Assembly (NCBI GenBank): GCA_013036095.1
Contig: JAAXCW010000010.1
Span: 1-64,000 of the forward strand
Direction: 5' to 3'
Source: Vulcanimicrobiota bacterium
GTDB lineage: Bacteria; Vulcanimicrobiota; Vulcanimicrobiia; Vulcanimicrobiales; Vulcanimicrobiaceae
Length of the DNA stretch: 64,000 nucleotides
Position 1 is the stretch's first letter. Each line of letters opens with the position of its first letter. Of the stretch, positions 20,689 through 28,269 are shown one piece after another. A program made the position numbers and the translations under genes. A model generated the notes under the pieces. That model saw only the letters and a list, made by a program, of their open reading frames with translations, was not told the DNA's origin and did no database searches.

Positions 20689-21766
20689 TGAGCCCCGCCG
20701 CCCTGTACCGAACGCGCAATTCGGAATGATTGCGGTGGGCGTCGACGCTTGGAACCTGACAGGCGATCATCGCGGAATCGGCAGATACGTTCGCGCGATT
20801 CTGGCCGAATGGCGGAGTGCTTTTGCCGATCGCATCGGCGTCACGCTCATCGTGCCCGAGTGGCATACGTGGACCGTCGCCCACCGCTACCGCGCCGAAG
20901 CGGGCGGGGACTTCCGGGTTCGTTCGCGTCGTCTGCACGGCAGCAGCGATCTCGACGTCTTGTGGTTTCCGTTCAACGGCCCCAGCTGGGACGGCTTCTC
21001 TCTTCCGTCCGTCGCAACGCTGCACGACGCTTCCCCATTCGTGCGGCCCGAATACACGGAGGCCGATCGCGCAACGTTCCGCCGGGCGGCGCGGCGCTGC
21101 CGCACGATTATCACCGATTCGGAGTTTTCAAAGACGGAACTGGCGCGCGAACTTCACGTTGCAGCTTCACGGATTACGGCGATTCCGCTTGGCATAGGCG
21201 CGCCGCTTCCGCTCCAGCCGGTCGCACTCGACGTTGCGGCGTTGGGGCCGTTCGTCCTTTTCGTAGGCGAAAACGATCCGCGCAAAGGGTTGGACACACT
21301 AATCGAAGCCCTGACGCGCCTGCAAGGCGCGGGCATCAGCTTACCGCTGGTCGTCGCCGGAACTTCCACGATTGGGTCGCGGGCGCTCATCGAGGGCGCT
21401 CATTGCCGTCTGCACGCACTCGGTCACATTGACGACGCGACGCTTGCGGCGCTCTATCGTGCATGCGCGGTGTTCGTCTATCCCTCGCACTATGAAGGGT
21501 TCGGGCTGCCGGTTTTGGAGGCGATGAGCTACGGCGCTCCCGTGATCGCATCGTCGGCCGCGGGCATTCCGGAAGCCGGCGGAGAGGCTGCGGCCTACGT
21601 TCCGCCGGGCGACGGACCCGCGCTGGCCCAAGCGTTGCGGCGCGTGACCGGGGACGAATCGCTTGCGGCGGCGATGCGCGAACGCGGGTACGCTCGCGCG
21701 CGCGAAATGCCGTGGCGAAAGACCGCGGAGCGCACGCTCGCCGTGCTCGAGAAGGCTGCGGAATGA
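20675..21766 (+). CDS. Family 4 glycosyltransferase (head-to-head paralog)
   Basis: A GT-B-fold glycosyltransferase of up to 363 residues, clearly related to its minus-strand neighbour (VGVDAWNLTGDHRGIGRYVRAI; FVLFVGENDPRKGLDTLIEAL; YPSHYEGFGLPVLEAMSYG). The ATG at 20675 would overlap the other gene's start by 14 bases. The ATG at 20726 (MIAVGVDAWN) fits the family start better and may be the real one. The stop overlaps the start of the Nudix gene (ATGA), so the two are cotranslated. Confidence 0.87.
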   Translation: MSMPNEPRRPVPNAQFGMIAVGVDAWNLTGDHRGIGRYVRAILAEWRSAFADRIGVTLIVPEWHTWTVAHRYRAEAGGDFRVRSRRLHGSSDLDVLWFPFNGPSWDGFSLPSVATLHDASPFVRPEYTEADRATFRRAARRCRTIITDSEFSKTELARELHVAASRITAIPLGIGAPLPLQPVALDVAALGPFVLFVGENDPRKGLDTLIEALTRLQGAGISLPLVVAGTSTIGSRALIEGAHCRLHALGHIDDATLAALYRACAVFVYPSHYEGFGLPVLEAMSYGAPVIASSAAGIPEAGGEAAAYVPPGDGPALAQALRRVTGDESLAAAMRERGYARAREMPWRKTAERTLAVLEKAAE

Positions 21767-22215
21767 ACCGCATTCACCTGGCGACCGCGCTCGCGCGACG
21801 TGGCGACGACATTTTGCTGGTTGCGTCCAAGTATCGCAATCACGCCCAGCCGCTGTGGAATTTGCCGGGAGGACGGCAGATGCCGGGCGAGCTGCTCGCG
21901 GAAACCGTCGTGCGGGAACTGTTGGAAGAAACCGGCTTGCACGGCTGCGTGCGCGAGCTCTGTTACGTGAGTGAGTCGTACGACGGAGAGACGCAGATCA
22001 CCAACGTCACCTTTGCGGTCGAAGCGCACGGCACGCCGTCCGTTCCTACGCGCGATGGCGATCACGTCGTCGCCGTCGAATGGGTAACGCCCACCGAGCT
22101 TGCCGCCCGGCTGGCGATCGCCGTCGTGCGCGAACCGCTGCTCGCATATCTAAAAGAGGGCACGCGCTACGCCGGTTATGCCGAGGCCGGTGTCTCCATC
22201 GTCTTCCCGGATTGA
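21763..22215 (+). CDS. Nudix hydrolase
   Basis: A 150-residue Nudix pyrophosphohydrolase. The full Nudix box G-x5-E-x7-REUxEExGU is seen in GGRQMPGELLAETVVRELLE followed by ETGL. Substrate cannot be told from sequence; nucleotide sugars would fit the glycosyltransferase context. I chose the ATG at 21763 because it overlaps the TGA of the upstream GT4 gene and the protein start MNRIHLATALARRGDDILLV fits the fold. The 3' end overlaps the convergent GNAT gene by 40 bases. Confidence 0.88.
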   Translation: MNRIHLATALARRGDDILLVASKYRNHAQPLWNLPGGRQMPGELLAETVVRELLEETGLHGCVRELCYVSESYDGETQITNVTFAVEAHGTPSVPTRDGDHVVAVEWVTPTELAARLAIAVVREPLLAYLKEGTRYAGYAEAGVSIVFPD

Positions 22216-22748
22216 AGCCAGACGTCGCGTTCCAACTTGTGCACGAGCACGTCTACGGGACGGCCGCTGATCGTGGCGCCGTGCGGCAGCACGCCGTCCG
22301 AGCGAAAATTTAAGCGTTTCAGTAATCGCCGCGACGGTTCGTTCGCGGGAACGCAGAAAGCCTGAACGCGCGCAACGCCGGCGACGTCAAAAGCTTGTTC
22401 CAGCAGCGCGCGCACCGCTTCGGTCGCCACGCCCTTCCCGCGATGTTCGCGTAAGATGCTGTAGCCGATTTCTCCGGCGATCTCTTTACGGTCGGGAATA
22501 CGCAGCGAAACCCAACCTAAGACGCCGGAAGAATGTGCGAACTGCACGAGCCATTCGAAACGACCGGTCGATCCGGCAGCGAGCTCGGTCGGGCGCGCCG
22601 CGACCATTTGGCCGAACGCTTTGCGGCCGGCCGCCGGCAGATCCTGATACGTCCTCAGATCCGGCTGCTGGAGCACTTCCCAGAGCGTGCCCGCGTTCCG
22701 GGGCGTCACGGGTACCAACCGCAGGCGCGGAGTTTCGACGATGTGCAT
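22176..22748 (-). CDS. GNAT N-acetyltransferase, RimJ/RimL type
   Basis: A 190-residue acetyltransferase with the family start MHIVETPRLRLVPVTPRNA, the beta4 strand GVLGWVSLRIPDRKEIAGEIGYSI (in part), the acetyl-CoA loop REHRGKGVATEAVRALLEQA and the closing SRRLLKRLNFRSDG block. It may acetylate a protein N-terminus or a small amine. The last 13 codons overlap the 3' end of the Nudix gene on the other strand. Confidence 0.85.
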   Translation of the reverse strand: MHIVETPRLRLVPVTPRNAGTLWEVLQQPDLRTYQDLPAAGRKAFGQMVAARPTELAAGSTGRFEWLVQFAHSSGVLGWVSLRIPDRKEIAGEIGYSILREHRGKGVATEAVRALLEQAFDVAGVARVQAFCVPANEPSRRLLKRLNFRSDGVLPHGATISGRPVDVLVHKLERDVWLQSGKTMETPASA

Positions 22749-22832
22749 CTTCTTCAGGAGATTTTACCAGTTTTGGGGCCGGCTCATGTTGTCTAAGCGG
22801 GCGCTCGTCGTGATGGAGAGGGCGGAGGGATT

Positions 22833-23162
22833 ATGGACCTATACTCCGCCTACGCAGCCGCCGCGCCGGCCGAAGTGGTGTTTTCGGGTACGGTGACGGG
22901 CGCCCCACGATACTTTTTCGGAACGCATACGCACTGCGAACACGAGACGTTCGGCGTCCGGACGCCCGCCGGCCCCGTGCGAGTCGTCGATAACACAGGC
23001 ATTGCGCCGCGCGTTCCAGTCCAACCCGGCGACCGCATCGAGGTGCGCGGCGAGATGGTGCACGATCCCGGCCGGATCCCCATCGTGCACTGGACGCACC
23101 ACGATCCGCAAGGGAAGCACACCGGCGGGTTTATCGAACTGCGCGGGCACTATTACGCGTAG
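22833..23162 (+). CDS. DUF3465 family protein
   Basis: The 109-residue product has the DUF3465 signature: VRVVDNTGIAPRVPVQPGDRIEVRGEM followed by VHWTHHDPQGKHTGGFIEL (both cited here in part). It is probably a small OB-fold protein. Many members have a signal peptide; this one has only a short AYAAAAPA stretch at the N-terminus. Function is unknown. It has a strong ribosome site (GGAGGG, five bases before the ATG). The end overlaps the convergent deacetylase gene by 32 bases. Confidence 0.8.
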   Translation: MDLYSAYAAAAPAEVVFSGTVTGAPRYFFGTHTHCEHETFGVRTPAGPVRVVDNTGIAPRVPVQPGDRIEVRGEMVHDPGRIPIVHWTHHDPQGKHTGGFIELRGHYYA

Positions 23163-23907
23163 ATCGTCCCGAGATTAACTCGGGAATCGTCACAAAGCGG
23201 TAGCCGCGCTTCTTCAACTGATCGATCACGATGCGCGTGGCCGCAATATCGGCGCTGCGGTCGCAGATGTGCGGGTTCAAATGGCGTTGCGCGCAGAGCT
23301 CGCCGCGGTTGCCGTCGTGCAGTACGATAATCGACCCGTCGCCCGCTATTCGCAGAACGCGCTGCGCAATCTGAGCCGCTGAGGGGTACTCCCAATCGCG
23401 CGGAAGCGGTCCCGACCACATGACCACCGTGTAGCCCAGGCGCTGTGCCGCCCGCATAACGATCCAGTCACGCGCCCCAAAGGGCGGCCGAAAAAGCTGC
23501 GTGTGGATTCCGGCGGCCGATCGGATCGCGGCGTCGGTCCGCTGGATGGAGGCTGCAACGGCCGAGGACGGATAGACGATCAGGTGGCGGTGGTCCCAGC
23601 TGTGGTTGCCGAGCGCATCGCCGTCGCGCACTTCGCGCCGCACCACGTCGGGATACGCCTGCACCGCCCGCCCGACCAGAAAAAACGTCGCGTGCACGCC
23701 CTCCCTCTCGAGTACGTCGAGAATGCGGTTCGTATAAGGCGGATTAGGTCCATCGTCGTAGGTGAGGGCGATCACACGTTGGTTCGAGGGGCCGCGCGTC
23801 AGCGTATGCCCGAACAGTTGATTGGCCGGCTGCTCGAAGTGCTCGTAAGCCACAAAGGCCAAGGCCGCAAGCACGGCCGCGGCCATGGCGATTCGAAGCG
23901 CGATCAA
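23131..23907 (-). CDS. Polysaccharide deacetylase (NodB domain)
   Basis: A 258-residue carbohydrate esterase family 4 protein with one N-terminal membrane anchor. Motif 1 TYDDGP carries the catalytic Asp, HSWDH holds the two zinc-binding His, and FRPPFGARD is motif 3. It likely removes acetyl groups from peptidoglycan or an exported glycan outside the inner membrane. The start is a TTG overlapping the TGA of the upstream gene (TTGA), so the two are coupled. Confidence 0.9.
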   Translation of the reverse strand: MIALRIAMAAAVLAALAFVAYEHFEQPANQLFGHTLTRGPSNQRVIALTYDDGPNPPYTNRILDVLEREGVHATFFLVGRAVQAYPDVVRREVRDGDALGNHSWDHRHLIVYPSSAVAASIQRTDAAIRSAAGIHTQLFRPPFGARDWIVMRAAQRLGYTVVMWSGPLPRDWEYPSAAQIAQRVLRIAGDGSIIVLHDGNRGELCAQRHLNPHICDRSADIAATRIVIDQLKKRGYRFVTIPELISGRSTRNSARAVR

Positions 23908-24554
23908 TGAGACTTGCTGACCAGGCGCTGCGCTTGGAAAATTTTCTGGCGAAAAGAGGACGGCCCGAACGAACGAAACGCGCGCACGATTTTCTCGAAG
24001 CGCGGGTCGGCCAGTGCCGTGCTTTTGAGTTTGAGTAAATCGGGCGTCGGGCTGTTCGGACTCAGGTGGATCTCGTACTGATGCCCTGCCGTGACCGCCC
24101 AGTAGTGGGGATCGGTGAACGTCACCGTGCGCGAGCCCTGCCTGCGGTTAGCGACTTCATGCACGTACAGCGTGTAGTGCACGTCGGTATTCCCGCGCGG
24201 GGGCCGGTTCATCAGCTGCCAGATGCCGTCTTGAACGACGTCCTCGAAGAAAAAGGTCATGTCGTAGCGCTTGGCCGGCGGGATCGTGATGGTGACGACC
24301 TTCCCGGAATAGCCGGTGATCTTGTACTGGGCGGTCGAGAGCCCGTTGTTGTTGCGGACGACATATTGCTCTTGGTAGATCGGAGGCTTGTCATAGGCGA
24401 TGGTCAGCCGCAAGTCGAGCACGGTCGGCGCTTGCAGAACTTTTGAAACTTGCGGCTTGTTCTGGAAATCGGGCCACTTGATCAAAAACGTTCCTGCCAA
24501 CAGAAACACGATTGCGAAAACAAAGAGCGTGGTAGGCAGCCAGGGGCGCCGCAT
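23904..24554 (-). CDS. Membrane-anchored protein of unknown function
   Basis: The 216-residue product has one N-terminal span (residues 8-25, TTLFVFAIVFLLAGTFLI) and a soluble, beta-rich exported part with no motif that I recognise. It lies between RNase H and a polysaccharide deacetylase, directly abutting the first and overlapping the second, so all three are probably one operon. A role in cell-wall or glycan handling with the deacetylase is possible but only inferred from position. Confidence 0.7.
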   Translation of the reverse strand: MRRPWLPTTLFVFAIVFLLAGTFLIKWPDFQNKPQVSKVLQAPTVLDLRLTIAYDKPPIYQEQYVVRNNNGLSTAQYKITGYSGKVVTITIPPAKRYDMTFFFEDVVQDGIWQLMNRPPRGNTDVHYTLYVHEVANRRQGSRTVTFTDPHYWAVTAGHQYEIHLSPNSPTPDLLKLKSTALADPRFEKIVRAFRSFGPSSFRQKIFQAQRLVSKSH

Positions 24555-24988
24555 TAGACCTCCTCCTGATCGAGAACGCGGTTAACCACGGCGTCGGCCA
24601 GCTTGTTGTCGTTGCGCCGCACGTGAGCGATGTCGACATGCGCAAACTTCCGGAGCAGGCTCTTGACGCGGCTGTGAAGCGGCTGAAGATCCGGATGCTT
24701 CACCCGGTATTCGCCCGAAAGCTGCCGCACGACGAGCTCGCTGTCCATGCGCACCGACAGGCTGCTGACGCCATGTTCGAGCGCGGCTTCCAATCCGAGC
24801 TGCACGGCGGTCCACTCGGCAACGTTGTTGGTCGCGACGCCCAGAAAATGCCCCACCTCGTGCAATATCCGGCCGTCGGGTCCCACCAGCACCGCGCCCG
24901 ACGCCGCCGGGCCGGGATTGCCGCGCGAGCCGCCGTCCGTAAAAAGCGTGGCCTCAACCGGCGGCGGCGTGAAGAGCTTCTCCATCAA
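24554..24988 (-). CDS. RNase HI family protein
   Basis: A 144-residue RNase HI-fold nuclease. Catalytic acids are seen in FTDGGSRGNPGPAA (Asp), TNNVAEWTA (Glu), VRMDSELVV (Asp) and NKLADAVVN (Asp). It degrades RNA in RNA-DNA hybrids or a related substrate. The short form without the basic protrusion resembles the reverse-transcriptase-like/YpdQ group. The stop overlaps the start of the next gene by one base. Confidence 0.88.
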   Translation of the reverse strand: MMEKLFTPPPVEATLFTDGGSRGNPGPAASGAVLVGPDGRILHEVGHFLGVATNNVAEWTAVQLGLEAALEHGVSSLSVRMDSELVVRQLSGEYRVKHPDLQPLHSRVKSLLRKFAHVDIAHVRRNDNKLADAVVNRVLDQEEV

Positions 24989-24994
24989 GGAATC

Positions 24995-25069
24995 TCGGGC
25001 TGGCGGGATTCGAACCCACGATCTCCTGACCCCCAGTCAGGCGCGATAACCAAGCTTCGCTACAGCCCG
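24995..25069 (-). tRNA. tRNA-Pro (anticodon GGG)
   Basis: The minus strand folds as a standard cloverleaf of 75 bases. The acceptor stem is CGGGCTG/CAGCCCG with discriminator A. The D stem is built on GCG/CGC. The anticodon stem is CCTGA/TCAGG with loop CTGGGGG, giving anticodon GGG. The T arm holds GGGTTCGAATCCC. CCA is not encoded. Confidence 0.93.
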
Positions 25070-25112
25070 ATGGCCGGGGCCAAACGGACTCCGCAGGGGC
25101 CGGCGGAGATGC

Positions 25113-25436
25113 TTAGCGCCTGCGCTTTTTCTTCGCTGCCGTCTTTTTGGAACCGCCGCGTCCGCCGGCGACGGCATCTTTCAGCGCTTTTCCGGCGACG
25201 AACGCCGGTACTTTGCGCGCCGGAATCTTAATCTTTGCGCCCGTTTTGGGGTTGCGCCCCTCGCGCGCTTTCCGGTGGCGCACCTTGAATCTTCCGAACG
25301 GCGTGAGAGCAACTTCATCACCCTTTTGCAGCGCCGACGTGATCTCTTCGATGATCAAGTCGACTATTTCCGTCGCTTGGCGTTTCGAGAGTTCGGACTC
25401 GCTGGCAACGGAATCTACGATTTCGGCTTTCGTCAA
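25113..25436 (-). CDS. HU family DNA-binding protein
   Basis: A 107-residue histone-like protein that bends and compacts DNA. The HU fold is plain: N-terminal helices (TKAEIVDSVASESELSKRQA), GRFKVRHRKAREGRNPKTG with the HU signature, and IPARKVPAFVAGKALKDAV. The last 14 residues are a Lys/Arg-rich tail (SKKTAAKKKRRR) beyond the normal end, which should add non-specific DNA binding. It starts at TTG with AAGGAG upstream. Confidence 0.93.
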   Translation of the reverse strand: MTKAEIVDSVASESELSKRQATEIVDLIIEEITSALQKGDEVALTPFGRFKVRHRKAREGRNPKTGAKIKIPARKVPAFVAGKALKDAVAGGRGGSKKTAAKKKRRR

Positions 25437-25541
25437 GTTCTCAAGTCTCCTTATGCGGCGCTAGTGCGATGATGGGCCCGGCCGCCTGGATTGTTATACG
25501 GAGGGACTCGGTGGCCTCCTTCCGCGCATGCAGCGAAAAAC

Positions 25542-25970
25542 TCATATTTTATGGGCCGCGGCGCGCAGCGCCAGCAGATAGGAATCAACGCCGAAACCGC
25601 CGATCGTGCCCGCGCAAACGGGCGCTATGACGCTCTTCCGGCGGAACTCTTCGCGCGCGAAAATATTCGACAGGTGTACCTCGAAGACGGGAATGCCGAT
25701 CGCTGAAATCGCGTCGGCGATCGCATATGCGTAATGCGTGTACGCGCCGGGATTGAAGATCACGGTTTCGTACGCGCCGCGCGCCGCGTGCAGCTCGTCG
25801 ACGATCGCACCCTCCGAATTATGCTGCACGCTGCGCACGTCGAGATGCAAGTTTTTGGCGAGCTCGGCGATTTGCGCGTCGATTTGCGCAAGTGTTTCCG
25901 TTCCGTAGACGGCGGGCTCGCGCTCGCCGAGCAGATTCAGATTCGGCCCGTGGATAACCAGGACTCGCAT
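25542..25970 (-). CDS. aroQ: 3-dehydroquinate dehydratase, type II
   Basis: The 142-residue enzyme makes 3-dehydroshikimate in the shikimate pathway. Hallmarks are the start VLVIHGPNLNLLGEREPAVYG with the catalytic Tyr, the HNSEGAIVDEL loop, FNPGAYTHYAYAI and PVFEVHLSNIFAREEFR with the catalytic His. The frame is open further upstream, but the ATG at 25970 gives the exact family start. It is divergent from hslO, with 57 bases between. Confidence 0.95.
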   Translation of the reverse strand: MRVLVIHGPNLNLLGEREPAVYGTETLAQIDAQIAELAKNLHLDVRSVQHNSEGAIVDELHAARGAYETVIFNPGAYTHYAYAIADAISAIGIPVFEVHLSNIFAREEFRRKSVIAPVCAGTIGGFGVDSYLLALRAAAHKI

Positions 25971-26027
25971 GGGCGGCGCTTTCGGGAAGGAAAGAAAGCG
26001 AACCTCGGGGCAAGTGCGGGCCGGATT

Positions 26028-26918
26028 ATGCTCGATGTGATCGTCACCGCCTCGGTGCCCGAAGCCGGATTTGCGATAACGGCGGCGGTCACCACCCGAC
26101 TGGTCCGCGAAACCCAGCGCCGGCACGGTTTGAGCCCTACTGCCACAGCGGCGGCGGGGCGGCTCGTCACGGGGGCGGCGCTGCTTGGCGCCGGACTGAA
26201 AGATACACTGCGAATCTCGCTGCAGGCGGCCGGCGACGGACCTCTGCAGCGCATGGCCGCCGAGGCATGGCTCACCCCATCCGGCCGGATCGGTGCGCGC
26301 GCCTACGTAAAGGCGCCGCGTGCGGATCTGCCGCTGAACGCCGCCGGGAAGTTCGACGTCGCCAGCGCGATCGGATCGGGAACGCTGCACGTCACCAAAG
26401 CTTACGAAGAGGGACAGCCGTACACCGGAGTCGTTCCACTGCAAAGTGGAGAGATTGCCGAAGATCTCGCGTTCTATCTTTTGAAGTCGGAACAAATTCC
26501 GAGCGTCGTCGCGCTCGGCGTGCTCGCGGATCCTTCGGGAGTCGTTGCGGCCGGCGGCGTCATCGCCCAAGTCTTGCCCGATGCCGACGGCAAAGCGATT
26601 GCGATGCTCGAACGCCGCGCACTGGAGCTGCCGCCGATCACCACCTTAATTTCAAACGGCGCCGGCGCACACGAGCTGATACAACGTTTCGCCGGCGCCG
26701 CGGTGGTACGATCGGAGCGTGCCCTTGAAGTCGGCTTCGCCTGCCTCTGCACGCGCGAGCGAGTTGAGACCGCTTTGGCCGGCTTGGGTGCGGACGAACT
26801 GCTCAGGATGTCGCGGGAGCGGCCGCGCACCGATGCGACGTGCGAATTCTGTAAGAGCGTCTACGTCTTCAGTTCGGCGGAGCTTGCCGAACTCGTCACC
26901 CTTTTGAAAAAAGTGTAG
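26028..26918 (+). CDS. hslO: Hsp33 redox-regulated chaperone
   Basis: A 296-residue Hsp33. It is a cytoplasmic holdase switched on by oxidation. The zinc-binding redox-switch cysteines are present as CLC and CEFC near the C-terminus. The core domain carries LQAAGDGPLQRMAAEAW and the VTKAYEEGQPYTGVVPLQSG block. I start at ATG 26028; the open frame upstream overlaps the divergent aroQ. The last 23 bases overlap the convergent zinc-ribbon gene. Confidence 0.94.
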   Translation: MLDVIVTASVPEAGFAITAAVTTRLVRETQRRHGLSPTATAAAGRLVTGAALLGAGLKDTLRISLQAAGDGPLQRMAAEAWLTPSGRIGARAYVKAPRADLPLNAAGKFDVASAIGSGTLHVTKAYEEGQPYTGVVPLQSGEIAEDLAFYLLKSEQIPSVVALGVLADPSGVVAAGGVIAQVLPDADGKAIAMLERRALELPPITTLISNGAGAHELIQRFAGAAVVRSERALEVGFACLCTRERVETALAGLGADELLRMSRERPRTDATCEFCKSVYVFSSAELAELVTLLKKV

Positions 26919-27078
26919 TGGGCGGGTCGCGGTACGGATCGATGCGCTCCCAGAACGCCTCGCGGATTTTCCCTCGCACGTTTTCGTACCACCAGCCGCA
27001 CTCGCACTTGATCGGCGGGCCGCCGGGGCTGGGATAGGCGTATTCGCGCTTGCAGCGCTTGCAAATAAATCGCTTCAT
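26896..27078 (-). CDS. Small zinc-ribbon protein (60 aa)
   Basis: A 60-residue protein starting MKRFICKRCKREYAYPSPGG, with CxxC followed by CxC (CECGWWYENVRGK). The four Cys fit one zinc knuckle like those in rubredoxin-type or FmdB-like ribbons. It starts one base after the tyrS stop, so it is the last gene of the long rlmD-to-tyrS operon. Function is unknown. Confidence 0.7.
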   Translation of the reverse strand: MKRFICKRCKREYAYPSPGGPPIKCECGWWYENVRGKIREAFWERIDPYRDPPTTLFSKG

Positions 27079-27079
27079 A

Positions 27080-28267
27080 TCAGTTGGGCAATACTCTTAC
27101 AAATTTTCGCGCCCCGACCGAGAGCGTCACCGGTCCGCTAGCGGGCCACGGCGCTTTCGGGTCCTCGACGAGTATACCATCGATGCGCACGCCCCTACCC
27201 ACGACGAGCCTCTCCGCCGCGCGCCGGCTTTCCGCCAGCCCAGCGGCGACGATCACGTCGATGACACGCCGCGCATCGCCCTGCTTGATCTCGGGAACGT
27301 TCTCTTTCGGCAGCTCGCGTTGCTGAACGGTTCGCTCGAAGTATTCCCGGGCGGCGTTCGCAGCCGCTGCGCCGTGATAGAGCGCGACGACTTCCTGGGC
27401 GATCTGTTTCTTCTCTTGCATCGGGTGCGCCTTGCCGCTTGCGAGCGTCTGCGAAAGACGGCCGCATTCCACTTGCGAGCGAAATGCCGCCAGCCGCGCG
27501 TAGCGCGGGATCGCTTCGTCCGGAATCCGCATCAGTTTCCCGAACTGCTGTTCCGCCGGCTCGGTCAAACCAACATAGTTGCCGGCCGACTTCGACATTT
27601 TTTTGGAGCCGTCCAAACCTTCGAGAAGCGGGACGGTCATGCAGACCTGTTCGCGTTGCCCGGCCGCGCGCTGGTATTGGCGCCCCATCAGGAGATTGAA
27701 AAGCTGATCGTTGCCGCCGAGCTCGACGTCCGCGTGCAACGCGATGCTGTCGTACGCCTGCGCGATAGGATAGAGAAACTCGTGCAGGGCAATCGGCGTA
27801 CCGGCTTTATAGCGTTCGTGAAAATCTTCACGCTCGATCATCTGCGCGACCGTGACTTGAGAGAGCAACCGAAGCAGATCGGCCGATGTCAAGCGGTCGA
27901 GCCAGGTAGAGTTATATTCGAGCCGCACGCGGTCCATGTCGAGCACTTTCCCGGCTTGCTCCGCGTACGTTTTCATGTTTGCCGTGATCTCGGCGGTCGT
28001 TAGCGGCGGACGAAGTTCGTTCCGCCCGGACGGATCGCCGATCCGGGCGGTGAACGATCCGATGACCAGTACAACCTTGTGTCCGGCTTCGACGAACTGC
28101 TGAAGTTTACGCAAGACGACGGCATGCCCAAGATGTAGATCGGGCGACGTCGGATCGAGACCGAGTTTGACGGTCAGCGGCTCCCCGCCGGCCAGCCGGT
28201 CTTCGAGCTCGCGCTGCGTCTCGACGTGGTCGAATCCGTCGAGGAGCTCGTCAATCGCTATTGGCAT
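27080..28267 (-). CDS. tyrS: Tyrosyl-tRNA synthetase
   Basis: The 395-residue class I synthetase charges tRNA-Tyr. LGLDPTSPDLHLGHAVVLRK contains the HxGH motif, and GSKKMSKSAGNYVGL is the KMSKS loop. The C-terminus is an S4 RNA-binding domain (DVIVAAGLAESRRAAERLVV). It lies two bases after mutS2 and one base before the zinc-ribbon gene. It is close to the bacterial TyrRS group with a shortened linker. Confidence 0.96.
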   Translation of the reverse strand: MPIAIDELLDGFDHVETQRELEDRLAGGEPLTVKLGLDPTSPDLHLGHAVVLRKLQQFVEAGHKVVLVIGSFTARIGDPSGRNELRPPLTTAEITANMKTYAEQAGKVLDMDRVRLEYNSTWLDRLTSADLLRLLSQVTVAQMIEREDFHERYKAGTPIALHEFLYPIAQAYDSIALHADVELGGNDQLFNLLMGRQYQRAAGQREQVCMTVPLLEGLDGSKKMSKSAGNYVGLTEPAEQQFGKLMRIPDEAIPRYARLAAFRSQVECGRLSQTLASGKAHPMQEKKQIAQEVVALYHGAAAANAAREYFERTVQQRELPKENVPEIKQGDARRVIDVIVAAGLAESRRAAERLVVGRGVRIDGILVEDPKAPWPASGPVTLSVGARKFVRVLPN

Positions 28268-28269
28268 CG

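Noticed and set aside
25971-26570. N-terminal extension of the aroQ frame
   Set aside because: It is antisense to hslO and low complexity; the ATG at 25970 gives the exact AroQ start.
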